IMG/VR virus record: IMGVR_UViG_3300033553_000374
Coordinates: 1 to 20,349 of that record
Reading direction: 5' to 3' (one strand)
From: a virus
Length of the DNA: 20,349 bases
Within the stretch, counting starts at the first letter, position 1; each line of letters starts with the position of its first letter. A model generated the notes under the pieces. That model worked only from the letters and a program-made list of their open reading frames with translations. It made no database searches and had not been told where the DNA came from. A program made the translations under genes and the position numbers. Positions 6,934 to 14,082 of the stretch are shown here, in pieces.

Positions 6934-7520
6934 TGGATCATTTTGTTGAAACTCATAAAGGCTGGCTTGTTGATTTATCTGAGCCAGACCCCGCGTCGAT
7001 ATGCATTGATGATATCGCAATCGCACTATCAAAGCAGGCGCGCTACAACGGCCACAGCCGCGTAGCCTGGAGCGTCGCCGACCACTCACTGCTGTGCGTC
7101 GACTACGCCCGGCAGATGTTTGGTGCAGGCGACCTGATGTCGCTGTGGATGCTGTTGCACGATGCGCATGAAGCGTACACCGGTGACATTATTTCACCGC
7201 TCAAGTACATGCCGGAATTGATCGATGCTATTACCGTTATTGAAGAACGGCTGCAACGCGCGATTGAAACGTCCTGCGGTATCGGTAGGCCACCACCAGT
7301 CGTGCAACAAGTCATAGAGCTTGTTGACCAGTGCGCACTAGCAGTTGAATCACACCACATGATTCACAGCAAGGGTGAACATTGGGGCTTGCCACCTGTG
7401 AACAAAGACGCGCTCGATCTGTTCGATGAACCCGTCAGCGAGGAGGCAACACGAGCGCGTTTCATCAACTGCTACAACCGCTGCCTCGACAACATTAAAA
7501 CAGGAGTAAAGGCCGCATGA
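6933..7520 (+). CDS. HD-domain phosphohydrolase (YfbR-like)
   Basis: 195 residues. HD-superfamily metal ligands are visible: NGHSRVAWSVADHSLL (residues 39-54), LLHDAHEAYTGDIISPLK (74-91, with the H-D pair at 76-77), and a later D in ELVDQCALAVE. Proteins of this type are dNMP phosphatases or dNTP hydrolases and are common in temperate phages; a role in nucleotide pools during replication is likely. The fold resembles DatZ of 2-aminoadenine phages, but no purZ is seen here, so that role is not supported. It is coupled to its neighbours by ATG/stop overlaps. Confidence 0.8.
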   Translation: MDHFVETHKGWLVDLSEPDPASICIDDIAIALSKQARYNGHSRVAWSVADHSLLCVDYARQMFGAGDLMSLWMLLHDAHEAYTGDIISPLKYMPELIDAITVIEERLQRAIETSCGIGRPPPVVQQVIELVDQCALAVESHHMIHSKGEHWGLPPVNKDALDLFDEPVSEEATRARFINCYNRCLDNIKTGVKAA

Positions 7521-7798
7521 ACGCATGTATTCAAAACATCCACTCTGATGTCGTTAGCAAATTCACCCGCTGCAAAAACGCCGAGCTGGCTGCCGAGCAT
7601 TTATCAGACCAGGGCTTTGAAGTGATCAGCGTCGAGCTGCACCGCAGAACGCCGGTGGTCTGGATCGCGAACTCAATGAATTGCAAAACACTGCCGGGCG
7701 CCATGATCGGGCGTATGCAAACTGAGCGCGGCAGATTGTGTGTCTACGCTGCCGCGCTCTATGAGTGCCAGGTGCGCTGGATGGTGGTGGGTCATTAA
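7517..7798 (+). CDS. Small unknown protein
   Basis: 93 residues; the ATG overlaps the HD gene stop (ATGA) and its stop overlaps the next ATG. It is compact, with an alternating beta/alpha look: FEVISVELHRRTPVVWI, then GRLCVYAAALYECQVRWMVV. No known domain is recognised, but the operon coupling on both sides supports a real gene. Confidence 0.55.
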   Translation: MNACIQNIHSDVVSKFTRCKNAELAAEHLSDQGFEVISVELHRRTPVVWIANSMNCKTLPGAMIGRMQTERGRLCVYAAALYECQVRWMVVGH

Positions 7799-8382
7799 TG
7801 TCGATCACTATTACATGCCCGCGCTGTAATCATGAGTTCGACTTGCTACACGCTCGCGATGATGACGACTGGCGGCTGCTGATTGAGATCATGCTATCGC
7901 TGCCACCGGTTACTCATCGCAGCATGTGGGCGTACCTGAGCCTTTTTAGAGGCAGCAGCAAGTTGCGATCATCGAAGATGCTGCGCGTTGTCAAACAGCT
8001 CGCGCCGATGATCAAGGCGGCTGAAGTTCAGCGCAACGGTACCGGTTATGTGGTGCCGCCGGATACGTTCGCGCATGCCATGGAGCACCTGGTTGATAAC
8101 CCGCCTGCAACGTTAAAGCTGCCGCTAAAAGGCAACGGCTACCTGCTGTCGATATTGGCCAACAATGCGGAAACAGCTTTGGTTCAAAGCGAGAAGAAAC
8201 ACGAGCAACAGAAGCGCACACCATACCGCGACGTCACTCATAAACCGGAGCAGCACGTCGCTCCACAACCCGAAGAAAGCAAGCGAAAGGTTAGCACCTC
8301 GATGCCTGCCGATTTCAAAAAACTAGCCGGTGGCCTCAGCGCCACAGTAAGAAAAAAACACAACTCTGACGGAGAGCAATAA
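7798..8382 (+). CDS. Early phage protein with N-terminal CxxC
   Basis: 194 residues from the ATG overlapping the previous stop (TAATG). It begins SITITCPRCNHEF, a single CPxC knuckle, followed by a helical domain rich in Leu (LIEIMLSLPPVTHRSMW, MLRVVKQLAPMIKAAEV) and a polar, basic, low-complexity tail. It may bind DNA or replication factors, but I do not recognise the family. It is translationally coupled to the DUF3164 gene. Confidence 0.6.
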   Translation: MSITITCPRCNHEFDLLHARDDDDWRLLIEIMLSLPPVTHRSMWAYLSLFRGSSKLRSSKMLRVVKQLAPMIKAAEVQRNGTGYVVPPDTFAHAMEHLVDNPPATLKLPLKGNGYLLSILANNAETALVQSEKKHEQQKRTPYRDVTHKPEQHVAPQPEESKRKVSTSMPADFKKLAGGLSATVRKKHNSDGEQ

Positions 8383-9041
8383 TGTCAAACCAAAACGCAG
8401 TAACTGAAAATAACACTGAGACGATGGAAGCCGAAGCCATTCCACGTGGCTACATGCAAAAAGGCGACGGTAGCCTGGTGCCTAAAAAGCTGGTATCCCC
8501 GCTCGACCTGGAACGCAATGAACTGGTCAAGGACCTGGTTGCATCCGCTAAGGCGGTGCAGGCACCGATGGCCGAGTTTAAAACCCAGGCGATGAACGAT
8601 ATCGAAAAGTTCATTCAGCACTCCGCCGATAACTACGACGCGAAGATGGGCGGGAAAAAAGGCAACGTCACGCTGTACAGTTTTGATGGCCGGTTGAAGG
8701 TCGTTAGAACCTACGCTGAACACATCTATTTTGATGAGCGCCTGCAGGCAGCCAAGGCACTGGTCGATGAATGCATTCATGTATGGGCGAAAGGCTCACG
8801 CGCTGAAATCAAGGTGCTGGTACAGGATGCATTCCAGACCGATAAGCAGGGCAATATTTCAACCGGCCGCATCCTCGGGCTGAAACGCCTGGATATCAAA
8901 GACGAGAAATGGCAGCAGGCGATGATGGCGATTACCGACTCAATGCAGGTCGCCGGTACCAAGTCGTACATTCGCTTTTATGAACGCATCGGTAAAAGCG
9001 AAGAGTACACGCCTATTGCCCTGGACATCGCAGCGCTATGA
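8382..9041 (+). CDS. DUF3164 family phage protein
   Basis: 219 residues; the ATG overlaps the previous stop. It has the features of the DUF3164 family found in the early region of Mu-like phages: an N-terminal GYMQKGDGSLVPKKLVSPLD, a helical middle, SFDGRLKVVRTYAEHIYFDE, then a C-terminal part with RILGLKRLDIKDEKWQQAM and SYIRFYERI. Function is unknown; position and conservation suggest a role in replication or transposition. The end overlaps the next gene by 4 bases. Confidence 0.8.
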   Translation: MSNQNAVTENNTETMEAEAIPRGYMQKGDGSLVPKKLVSPLDLERNELVKDLVASAKAVQAPMAEFKTQAMNDIEKFIQHSADNYDAKMGGKKGNVTLYSFDGRLKVVRTYAEHIYFDERLQAAKALVDECIHVWAKGSRAEIKVLVQDAFQTDKQGNISTGRILGLKRLDIKDEKWQQAMMAITDSMQVAGTKSYIRFYERIGKSEEYTPIALDIAAL

Positions 9042-9346
9042 AGTGGGGCAAGCTGACCACCCGCCGTCTGATCATGCTGGCCGAACAGGGCCGGTCGGTT
9101 CAGCACATCAGCGAGAAGATCGGTTGCACCGAGCGTGACGTTATCGAACGCAGTTCGGAAATCAATCTGTCGCTGGCCGGTGTTGAGATCCCGAAGAACG
9201 GTGGTAAAGGGGAAGCCATGCGGCCCTGCCTGTACTGCCACAAAGACTTCCTCTCAACAGGTGCCGGCAATCGTCGCTGTGAAAGCTGTAATGGCTCAGC
9301 GAAACGCGCAACCGCCGGTGTCGACGGAATCTACATAGGAGCCTGA
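9038..9346 (+). CDS. Small HTH and zinc-ribbon protein
   Basis: 102 residues, start overlapping DUF3164 by ATGA. The first 45 residues look like a helix-turn-helix (RRLIMLAEQGRSVQHISEKI), and the second half carries a likely zinc knuckle, CLYCHKDF ... RRCESCNG. The combination suggests a nucleic-acid-binding regulator. It sits just before GemA, in the position where Mu-like phages have small regulators. Exact family is not recognised. Confidence 0.6.
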   Translation: MKWGKLTTRRLIMLAEQGRSVQHISEKIGCTERDVIERSSEINLSLAGVEIPKNGGKGEAMRPCLYCHKDFLSTGAGNRRCESCNGSAKRATAGVDGIYIGA

Positions 9347-9348
9347 TA

Positions 9349-9804
9349 ATGACAGCACGCGATAAAAATCCAAAGCCACTGTACACATTATTGCAAGTCG
9401 GCAAAGGTGCGCTGCACATGAGCGAAGACGATTATCGCGCGCTGTTAAAACAGCACGGTGCAAAGACTGACAGTAAGGGCCGCTCATCAGCATCAACGAT
9501 GAGCATCGCCCAGCTGCTGGCTGCGCTCGACGATATGAAGACACAGGGCTTTGTACCCACTCGCAGTTCAAAGGTTGGCAATGACAACTGGCGCACTCCC
9601 CGAATCCGCAAAATCACCGCGCTCTGGTGCGCACTGGCCGACGCTGGCGAAGTGCGCGAACGCGGTTACGCGAGTATGGAAAAATGGTGCCGGACCGTCA
9701 TGAAAACCAGCAAGCTGGAATGGGCAACCGGCCACGGCCTGAATGACTGCATCGAAGCGCTCAAGAGCTGGTGCGATCGCAAAGGAGTGAAACGCGATGA
9801 CTGA
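9349..9804 (+). CDS. gemA: GemA-like regulator (DUF1018)
   Basis: 151 residues. It matches the GemA/gp16 family: an N-terminal LYTLLQVGKGALHMSEDDYR, a Ser-rich linker, then KITALWCALADAGEVRERGY and the ending LNDCIEALKSWCDRK. In Mu, GemA affects host gene expression and DNA supercoiling or nuclease-related genes; its mechanism is poorly known. The gene lies directly before the Mor-type activator with an 8-base overlap, exactly as in Mu-like phages, which supports the call. Confidence 0.85.
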   Translation: MTARDKNPKPLYTLLQVGKGALHMSEDDYRALLKQHGAKTDSKGRSSASTMSIAQLLAALDDMKTQGFVPTRSSKVGNDNWRTPRIRKITALWCALADAGEVRERGYASMEKWCRTVMKTSKLEWATGHGLNDCIEALKSWCDRKGVKRDD

Positions 9805-10198
9805 TTTGAATATTTTCGACACCAGTCTACTGCCGCCACAAATGCGGCTGCTGACTAAAATCATCGGCCTGGGCGAAACCATCGAACTGGTCAAGCACCG
9901 TGGCGGCAGACCTACGCGCATGCCCACAACCGGCACCAGAGATACAGCCCTGGACAACATCCTGAAACGCGAATCGATAATGGCACTCGCTAAAAGCGAC
10001 CTCGCCGGACAACGCCTCGACCTACCCAAGCCCGACAAGATCATGGTGCAACTGCGCAACATGAACATCCTCGCGGCACGCGGCCGACTCACCAAAGCCG
10101 AACTGGCCAAAGAGTATGGCCTGACTACACGCATGATCCAGATTATCTGGAACGAAGACCCGCAGCCGGAATGCCCGACTGCGGATATGTTTGATTAA
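9797..10198 (+). CDS. mor: Mor-family transcription activator
   Basis: 133 residues. The family pattern is clear: an N-terminal dimer part with LTKIIGLGETIELVKHRGG, a middle segment ALAKSDLAGQRLDLPKPDK, and a C-terminal helix-turn-helix LTKAELAKEYGLTTRMIQII. Mor and its relative C of Mu activate middle and late promoters by binding dyads and contacting RNA polymerase. Only one such gene is seen in this window, so it may serve both steps here. The dyads at 679-698 and 11884-11903 are its best candidate sites. It overlaps gemA by 8 bases. Confidence 0.85.
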   Translation: MTDLNIFDTSLLPPQMRLLTKIIGLGETIELVKHRGGRPTRMPTTGTRDTALDNILKRESIMALAKSDLAGQRLDLPKPDKIMVQLRNMNILAARGRLTKAELAKEYGLTTRMIQIIWNEDPQPECPTADMFD

Positions 10199-10214
10199 AC
10201 GGAGTAATAAAATT

Positions 10215-10496
10215 ATGTGTGAATGTAAAAGTGAAATTGAAGAAAAAATAAAAGCCCGGTTCATTGAGCAAGAACCAGAGGCAACTGAACACCACGTTCA
10301 GCTAACGGGCTATGCCCTTATTTTTGGCAACAACCTGCAATCGAAAGGGTGCATGCCATTCAAAATGACAGCAACTTACCCTCTGAAAAAAGGCGGCTCA
10401 AAAGCAAAAAGCAAGCAGCAAAACATGCTTTTCACCTACTGCCCGTTTTGTGGTGAGGAGTATGAAGCGACCAATACCACCGGGGGCGAAGAATAA
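10215..10496 (+). CDS. Small Cys-containing phage protein
   Basis: 93 residues; the ATG at 10215 is preferred because ACGGAG lies upstream. It begins MCECKSEIEEKIKARF and ends with TYCPFCGEEYEA, a zinc-knuckle-like CPFCG. The middle is a mixed beta segment. It looks like one of the small zinc-binding proteins common in phage middle regions, with no specific function known. It is coupled to the next gene by a TAATG overlap. Confidence 0.6.
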   Translation: MCECKSEIEEKIKARFIEQEPEATEHHVQLTGYALIFGNNLQSKGCMPFKMTATYPLKKGGSKAKSKQQNMLFTYCPFCGEEYEATNTTGGEE

Positions 10497-10786
10497 TGTG
10501 CACTATCAAAAAACAACACCACGCCGAAACAGTGGTGACATTAACTAAGGGCGAGCTAGAGATGATTAAGGCCTGTCGTGAAAAAGACAGGCGTGAAGCC
10601 GAGGAGCGAGGTGCAAGGCGCAAAGCGTTGCGACTCGCTGCTGATTACGAAGCATGGCTTCAGGATAATGGCAGAGGCTCAACGTTCTCGACGTTTGCTA
10701 ATGAGTTTGACTATGACGAGCATGATGCTAGCGAAGTTTTTAAGCGAGTGGAAAAAATACGTGCAGCCAGTAGAAGAGAAGCATGA
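10496..10786 (+). CDS. Small charged helical protein
   Basis: 96 residues; the ATG overlaps the previous stop and the end overlaps the next gene by 4 bases. It is strongly helical and charged (KACREKDRREAEERGARRKA), followed by FSTFANEFDYDEHDASEVFK. No domain is recognised. Operon packing supports a real gene. Confidence 0.5.
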   Translation: MCTIKKQHHAETVVTLTKGELEMIKACREKDRREAEERGARRKALRLAADYEAWLQDNGRGSTFSTFANEFDYDEHDASEVFKRVEKIRAASRREA

Positions 10787-11037
10787 GCGATAGAAAAGAG
10801 GAATGGCTTGATAAGGCCATAGTGGTTTATAATCAAGTTAAAGAGACCGTGAAACAGGAAGCGGATGGTGTGACCTGCCGCATGGCTACTATTACATGCG
10901 TATGCGGCAGAAAAAGAGCCATTGTACAAATGTATCAATGTCTCTATTGCAAAGTCTGGATGTGTGATCAGTGCGCAGAAGAACACTTTGGGAAAACGGT
11001 TGCCGAGTATCGGGCTGAAAACCCTGCCAGCACATAA
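10783..11037 (+). CDS. Small zinc-binding protein
   Basis: 84 residues. The N-terminal half is helical and charged. The second half has many cysteines in a zinc-finger layout: TCVCGRKR, then CLYCKVWMCDQCAEEHFG. This may be a treble-clef or RING-like knuckle that binds nucleic acid or protein. The stop codon lies within CACATAAC, the start of a cassette-end-like element. Confidence 0.55.
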   Translation: MSDRKEEWLDKAIVVYNQVKETVKQEADGVTCRMATITCVCGRKRAIVQMYQCLYCKVWMCDQCAEEHFGKTVAEYRAENPAST

Positions 11038-11163
11038 CGGTTTGAGCTGTGGGGTGAGCGATTAACCATGATTACTTTTAATTTAGTGAGGTGTTGCCAG
11101 TGAATGCGGATACAACAGAAGCTGCCAACGGCAGCGAATCCCGCACGAAGGACTTGTTATGTG
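11031..11163 (+). repeat. Cassette-end-like element 1 (attC-like)
   Basis: Begins with CACATAACG (11031-11039) and ends with GACTTGTTATGTG (11151-11163); the outer 8 bases CACATAAC and GTTATGTG are exact complements. Integron attC sites have complementary outer ends of this AAC ... GTT type. The inner arms do not pair clearly, so this is a resemblance, not a firm call. A small gene starts inside it. Confidence 0.35.
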
Positions 11164-11291
11164 CGGACGGAAAAAAGCACTGGTGGGCAAATATGTCACG
11201 CAGCGAAGAAAAAGGGATTAGGGATCAACGTTGTGATTTGTGCGGAAAATGGCGAAAAGTAAAAATAGCCATTGATGATAAGAGCACATAA
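11100..11291 (+). CDS. Tiny protein with Cys/Trp-rich C-terminus
   Basis: 63 residues from GTG at 11100 (GAGG eight bases upstream). The second half looks like real protein: CADGKKHWWANMSRSEEKG, then QRCDLCGKWRKVKIA, a small zinc-knuckle pattern. The first part overlaps the cassette-end-like element, so the true start could lie further in. The stop codon is inside CACATAAC at 11285-11292, which is complementary to GTTATGTG at 11156-11163, so the gene body is bounded by inverted repeats. Confidence 0.45.
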   Translation: MNADTTEAANGSESRTKDLLCADGKKHWWANMSRSEEKGIRDQRCDLCGKWRKVKIAIDDKST

Positions 11292-11374
11292 CGCTGGAGA
11301 TAAGCGGAGAGCAGCGTTTTGTGCTGCGAGTCCGGCACGTTTTTTGTGCGAACTTAATTGACTTGTTAACTTTG
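11285..11374 (+). repeat. Cassette-end-like element 2 (attC-like)
   Basis: Starts with CACATAACG like element 1 and ends with TTGACTTGTTAACTTTG. Between them are two small hairpins: GCAGC/GCTGC (11311-11327) and GCAC/GTGC around 11335-11349. This 90-bp stretch has no gene. The shared edges AGCACATAACG and GACTTGTTA with element 1 are the reason for grouping them. Confidence 0.35.
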
Positions 11375-11598
11375 TACGGAGTATTGAAATGATTGACTTT
11401 GAAAGTATTGAAATTGGAAATAAGGTAAAGGTTGTTGGTATGGGTGCGCCTGGATTTGCCAAGATGGGCGATATTCTTGAGGTAACAAAAGTTGAAGAAA
11501 ATAAAGCGTATGTAAAACGTGATGATGGCAAAGAGGCGTTTTTTGCCTTAACTTGTGGAGCCGCAAGACTTGAGCTTGTTGAAAGTTAACTTGTCAAT
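11357..11598. mobile_element. Cassette-like unit bounded by 18-bp inverted repeats
   Basis: Left end ATTGACTTGTTAACTTTG (11357-11374). The right end (11581-11598) is ATTGACAAGTTAACTTTC when read in reverse complement; 15 of 18 bases match. A single small gene fills the unit. No recombinase or transposase is inside it, so movement would need an enzyme supplied elsewhere. Confidence 0.35.
11389..11589 (+). CDS. Small SH3-like protein in a repeat-bounded unit
   Basis: 66 residues; ATG at 11389 with ACGGAG upstream. The sequence is rich in beta strands and glycine: IGNKVKVVGMGAPGFAKMGD, then VTKVEENKAYVKRDDGK, which suggests a small SH3/KOW-like barrel. Base composition is visibly more AT-rich than its neighbours. 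It is flanked by inverted repeats at 11357-11374 and 11581-11598 that match in 15 of 18 positions, the second one overlapping the stop codon. This suggests a gene acquired as a unit. Function unknown. Confidence 0.55.
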   Translation: MIDFESIEIGNKVKVVGMGAPGFAKMGDILEVTKVEENKAYVKRDDGKEAFFALTCGAARLELVES

Positions 11599-11601
11599 AG
11601 G

Positions 11602-11844
11602 ATGCCTCAAATCATGATCACCAATAAACAACAACAACGAATCAGCGGCCTGCTCAACACGTCAGTCGATGACTGCCGGATCTCCATCCAATCGGATAAC
11701 GATCTGCCAATGCTAGAACATCTGCTGACCGAATGCCATGCACGGCAAAATACAAGCCGCGCGCAAATAGTAAAGCGCCGGATCAACAAGATAATAACTG
11801 AACGAAAACTGCCGCCGTTATCACCGGTTGACATTACAGCCTGA
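11602..11844 (+). CDS. Small basic helical protein
   Basis: 80 residues from ATG 11602; ATG 11614 (MITNKQQQRIS) is also possible, since AGGA lies near 11599-11602. Mostly helical, with basic residues at the end (AQIVKRRINKIITERKLPP). No domain recognised. It is the last gene before the dyad and lysis module. Confidence 0.5.
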   Translation: MPQIMITNKQQQRISGLLNTSVDDCRISIQSDNDLPMLEHLLTECHARQNTSRAQIVKRRINKIITERKLPPLSPVDITA

Positions 11845-11881
11845 TACCCCGATCATAGCCGCACCCTCCCTCCTAACTCTT

Positions 11882-11905
11882 TAGGGGGGAATTATTTCCC
11901 CCCTA
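11882..11905 (+). promoter_or_regulatory. Dyad upstream of the lysis operon, candidate late-activator site
   Basis: The 20-bp core GGGGGGAATTATTTCCCCCC (11884-11903) extends to 10-bp perfect arms around TTAT. It lies in the only sizeable gap before the lysis genes and exactly 36 nt before ATG 11940. A near-identical dyad precedes the gpI-like gene at the same spacing. It probably controls the lysis-to-MuF operon and is likely the target of the Mor-like activator. It could alternatively act as an RNA hairpin, but no U-run follows it. Confidence 0.55.
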
Positions 11906-11939
11906 CTACCCCCGCACTCTATCCGCCATGATTCATGGC

Positions 11940-12443
11940 ATGAATACTTTCGACGAAGCATTAAGATTTGTACTTGCCGCTGAAGGCGGTTATGTCAACG
12001 ACCCTCTGGACCGGGGCGGTGAGACTAATTTCGGCATATCGAAACGCGCCTACCCCACGCTCGACATTAAAAACCTGACAGAGTACGAAGCCTCAAACAT
12101 TTACTACCGCGACTACTGGCTGCACTGCCAGTGTGACAAATTGCCCCCGCAGTTTGCGATTGCTGTTTTCGGTTCGGCGGTTAACCACGGCCCGACGCGC
12201 GCCATCAGACTCCTGCAGCAAACAATCAAGTCGGTTGATGACGGCATTATGGGGCCTGCCACTTTGGCGGCGGCGGGCGCCAATAACAACCGTTACATGC
12301 TCGGTCGTTTTTTAAGTTTCCGCGCTAAGTATTACTTGTCCATCGTCACACGCAAGCCCTCACAAACAAAATTCTACGGCGGCTGGATGCAGCGCCTGTT
12401 CGACCTGCAGCAGTTTATTCTGGAGGTGACGCATGCCGACTAA
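11940..12443 (+). CDS. Endolysin, GH108-type muramidase
   Basis: 167 residues from ATG 11940; ATG 11928 is possible, but 11940 gives the same 36-nt spacing to the dyad as the gpI gene. The GH108 signature is clear: FVLAAEGGYVNDPLDRGG (E15 the likely catalytic acid), then ETNFGISKRAYP. The C-terminal part resembles the peptidoglycan-binding end of this family (QQTIKSVDDGIMGPATLAA). It would cleave murein at lysis. There is no signal peptide, so it depends on the holin encoded next, whose gene overlaps by 11 bases. Confidence 0.85.
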   Translation: MNTFDEALRFVLAAEGGYVNDPLDRGGETNFGISKRAYPTLDIKNLTEYEASNIYYRDYWLHCQCDKLPPQFAIAVFGSAVNHGPTRAIRLLQQTIKSVDDGIMGPATLAAAGANNNRYMLGRFLSFRAKYYLSIVTRKPSQTKFYGGWMQRLFDLQQFILEVTHAD

Positions 12444-12666
12444 AGACACCCAGAAAAAACAGAGCACTACGTTGATTTTTGTCATCATCGCATTTGTGGT
12501 GCTCATGATTAAGTTCACCTTCGCTGGTGTAGGCGGTATTCCCGCCATGTCTGTTTCTGAATTCGCGATTGGTTACACCGCAATCATGGCCGTATGGCTC
12601 GGCCGCGAATGGCGCCGCGAGCATTACAACAACCCAAGCCGGTATTCTAATGATGACCTTCGTTAA
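12433..12666 (+). CDS. Holin-like membrane protein
   Basis: 77 residues. A polar N-terminus (PTKDTQKKQS) is followed by two hydrophobic segments: TLIFVIIAFVVLMIKFTF (12-29) and a second around FAIGYTAIMAVWLG (43-56). A charged tail, REWRREHYNN, follows. Size, charge pattern and place between endolysin and spanins fit a class II holin that opens the inner membrane for the endolysin. Assignment rests on topology and context, not on sequence family. Confidence 0.65.
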   Translation: MPTKDTQKKQSTTLIFVIIAFVVLMIKFTFAGVGGIPAMSVSEFAIGYTAIMAVWLGREWRREHYNNPSRYSNDDLR

Positions 12667-12916
12667 TAAATTACTCATAGGTCTGGCATTCATTCTGTCG
12701 TTGTTCGGTTTGCACCAGCGCAACCGTGCTGATCGCAACGAGGCAAAAGCAAAAGACCAGGCGCAGCGTGCCGATTCGGCTGAATCGACAGCAACCACTC
12801 AGCGGCGCGTCAGCCGGGTACGTTCAGCGCTGAAACGAAAACAAAAACAGGAGCAACGCGATGCGCAAGCACGGCTTGATGATGGTCGCCGCGACCATTT
12901 TGATAATAATGGTTAG
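12650..12916 (+). CDS. Inner-membrane spanin (Rz-like)
   Basis: 88 residues from ATG 12650, overlapping the holin gene by 17 bases. One N-terminal transmembrane segment (LLIGLAFILSLFGL) precedes a long charged helical part with coiled-coil character (RADRNEAKAKDQAQRADSAE, then KRKQKQEQRDAQARL). This is the layout of an i-spanin, which links to an outer-membrane lipoprotein and fuses the membranes at lysis. The o-spanin gene starts inside this gene in another frame. Confidence 0.65.
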   Translation: MMTFVNKLLIGLAFILSLFGLHQRNRADRNEAKAKDQAQRADSAESTATTQRRVSRVRSALKRKQKQEQRDAQARLDDGRRDHFDNNG

Positions 12917-13130
12917 CAGCTGCTGCGCTAACGATGTGCGGCACGAACCGGTGCTGTTACCGGTGCCGGTCGAATCGTTGCTGCCTGCGGTTGCCGCTGA
13001 TGAGGTTGCCTGCCTGGATGATGACGCCTATGCGCGGCTGGTTGAGCGTGAGCGCTTGCGCAAGGAATTCGGCGATGACTGCGCCGCGATCATCGACGCC
13101 AATAATGCGGGTGTTAATGATGAGCGCTGA
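12861..13130 (+). CDS. Outer-membrane spanin lipoprotein (Rz1-like)
   Basis: 89 residues, ATG 12861 with AGGAG upstream, starting 56 bases inside the i-spanin gene in a different frame, as Rz1 does. MRKHGLMMVAATILIIMVSS followed by Cys-Cys gives a lipobox-like signal. Then comes a proline-containing stretch (HEPVLLPVPVESLLP). It should be a lipoprotein partner of the i-spanin. It is longer than lambda Rz1 but within the range of phage o-spanins. Confidence 0.65.
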   Translation: MRKHGLMMVAATILIIMVSSCCANDVRHEPVLLPVPVESLLPAVAADEVACLDDDAYARLVERERLRKEFGDDCAAIIDANNAGVNDER

Positions 13131-13362
13131 CCTTATCGACAATGCCTGCGAACTCGAAGAACGCCAACGCCAGCAGGCCATTGATGCGCATCAGGCTAAT
13201 AATGCTCACCGGCCACTGTTGATCGATGGTGTACGTGTCTGCCTTGATTGCGAAGAGGATATCCACGAAAGACTGGCGGCACTGCCCACAGCGGTACGCT
13301 GCCTGTTGTGTCAGGAACAATACGAAAAACAAAATATAAATAAACCCCGGATGAAATTCTGA
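13117..13362 (+). CDS. TraR/DksA-type zinc finger protein
   Basis: 81 residues; start at ATG 13117, overlapping the spanin gene end. It carries the TraR/DksA zinc finger: CLDCEEDIHERLAALPTAVR then CLLCQEQYE (CxxC-x17-CxxC). Phage TraR-like proteins bind the secondary channel of RNA polymerase and alter host promoter use. The N-terminal helix EERQRQQAIDAHQAN fits. The position among lysis genes is common in transposable and P2-like phages. Confidence 0.85.
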   Translation: MMSADLIDNACELEERQRQQAIDAHQANNAHRPLLIDGVRVCLDCEEDIHERLAALPTAVRCLLCQEQYEKQNINKPRMKF

Positions 13363-13580
13363 TGAGTGACGAAATCCACCGAGCATTAGGACGTATCGAA
13401 GGCGAGCTGAAAGGTATTCGCAAAACGCAGACAACGCATAGCGTGGCGCTGGTTGCTATAGATGAGCGCGTCAACGCCAACGAGGTCAAGGCTGCGAAAA
13501 ACGGAGCTATTACCGGCGGGCTGATGGCCGGTTTCGTTATGATCTTGAAGGAGTCTTTTCATTTGGGTGGGCAGGGTTAG
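13362..13580 (+). CDS. Small membrane protein with N-terminal coiled coil
   Basis: 72 residues; the ATG overlaps the previous stop. A helical charged part (EIHRALGRIEGELKGIRKTQ) precedes one likely membrane segment (AITGGLMAGFVMIL). This shape occurs in small phage proteins near the lysis genes. Function unknown; an accessory lysis role is possible. Confidence 0.55.
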   Translation: MSDEIHRALGRIEGELKGIRKTQTTHSVALVAIDERVNANEVKAAKNGAITGGLMAGFVMILKESFHLGGQG

Positions 13581-13581
13581 G

Positions 13582-14082
13582 ATGGCTCACAAGAAAGACG
13601 TGCGTACCGCTGTCAGACGATCGTATGTAAATGATCGCTTATCACTGTCAGCGGCGGCGGATAAAAATAACGTGCCACACGTCACTGCTCGCAGCTGGAA
13701 GAAACGCGACAAGTCTGATGGTGACGATTGGGACAAAGCGCGCGGGGCAACTCGTATGGCTGAGGGTGGCATCGGTGAGCTGACCTCGCAGGTGATTGAA
13801 GACTTTGCGATGTTGTTCCAGTCGACCATCGAAGATTTAAAGAGCGCGCAGGATATGGACCCGATTAAAAAGGCCGAGGCGCTGTCTCGGCTAAGCGACG
13901 CGTACAGCAAGACCATGAAAGCAGCGGGTGCCGGCAGCCCGCAAATCGCACGGCTCTCCGTCGCCATGGAAGTTCTTCAGGAGCTGGCCGGATTCATCCG
14001 CAAGCACTCCCCCGATGACTTGCCCAGGTTCACAGCGATACTGGACCCCTTCGGTCAACACATTGCCAGGGTGCTCGCATGA
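13582..14082 (+). CDS. Terminase small subunit-like (DUF1804)
   Basis: 166 residues from ATG 13582, just after the previous stop. It begins MAHKKDVRTAVRRSYVNDRL and continues with SLSAAADKNNVPHVTARSWK, a helix-turn-helix that fits the DUF1804 family (Mu gp27-like), thought to be the DNA-recognition subunit of the packaging motor. The C-terminal part is helical. It overlaps the large terminase gene by 4 bases, the expected pairing. Confidence 0.8.
   Translation: MAHKKDVRTAVRRSYVNDRLSLSAAADKNNVPHVTARSWKKRDKSDGDDWDKARGATRMAEGGIGELTSQVIEDFAMLFQSTIEDLKSAQDMDPIKKAEALSRLSDAYSKTMKAAGAGSPQIARLSVAMEVLQELAGFIRKHSPDDLPRFTAILDPFGQHIARVLA

Noticed and set aside
6933-7520. DatZ-type dATP hydrolase of a 2-aminoadenine phage
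   Set aside because: No purZ or related polymerase is present; HD proteins of this general type are common in ordinary temperate phages.
11882-11905. Rho-independent terminator before the lysis genes
   Set aside because: The stem is strong but no U-run follows, and the copy upstream of gpI at the same distance from its start fits a regulatory site better.
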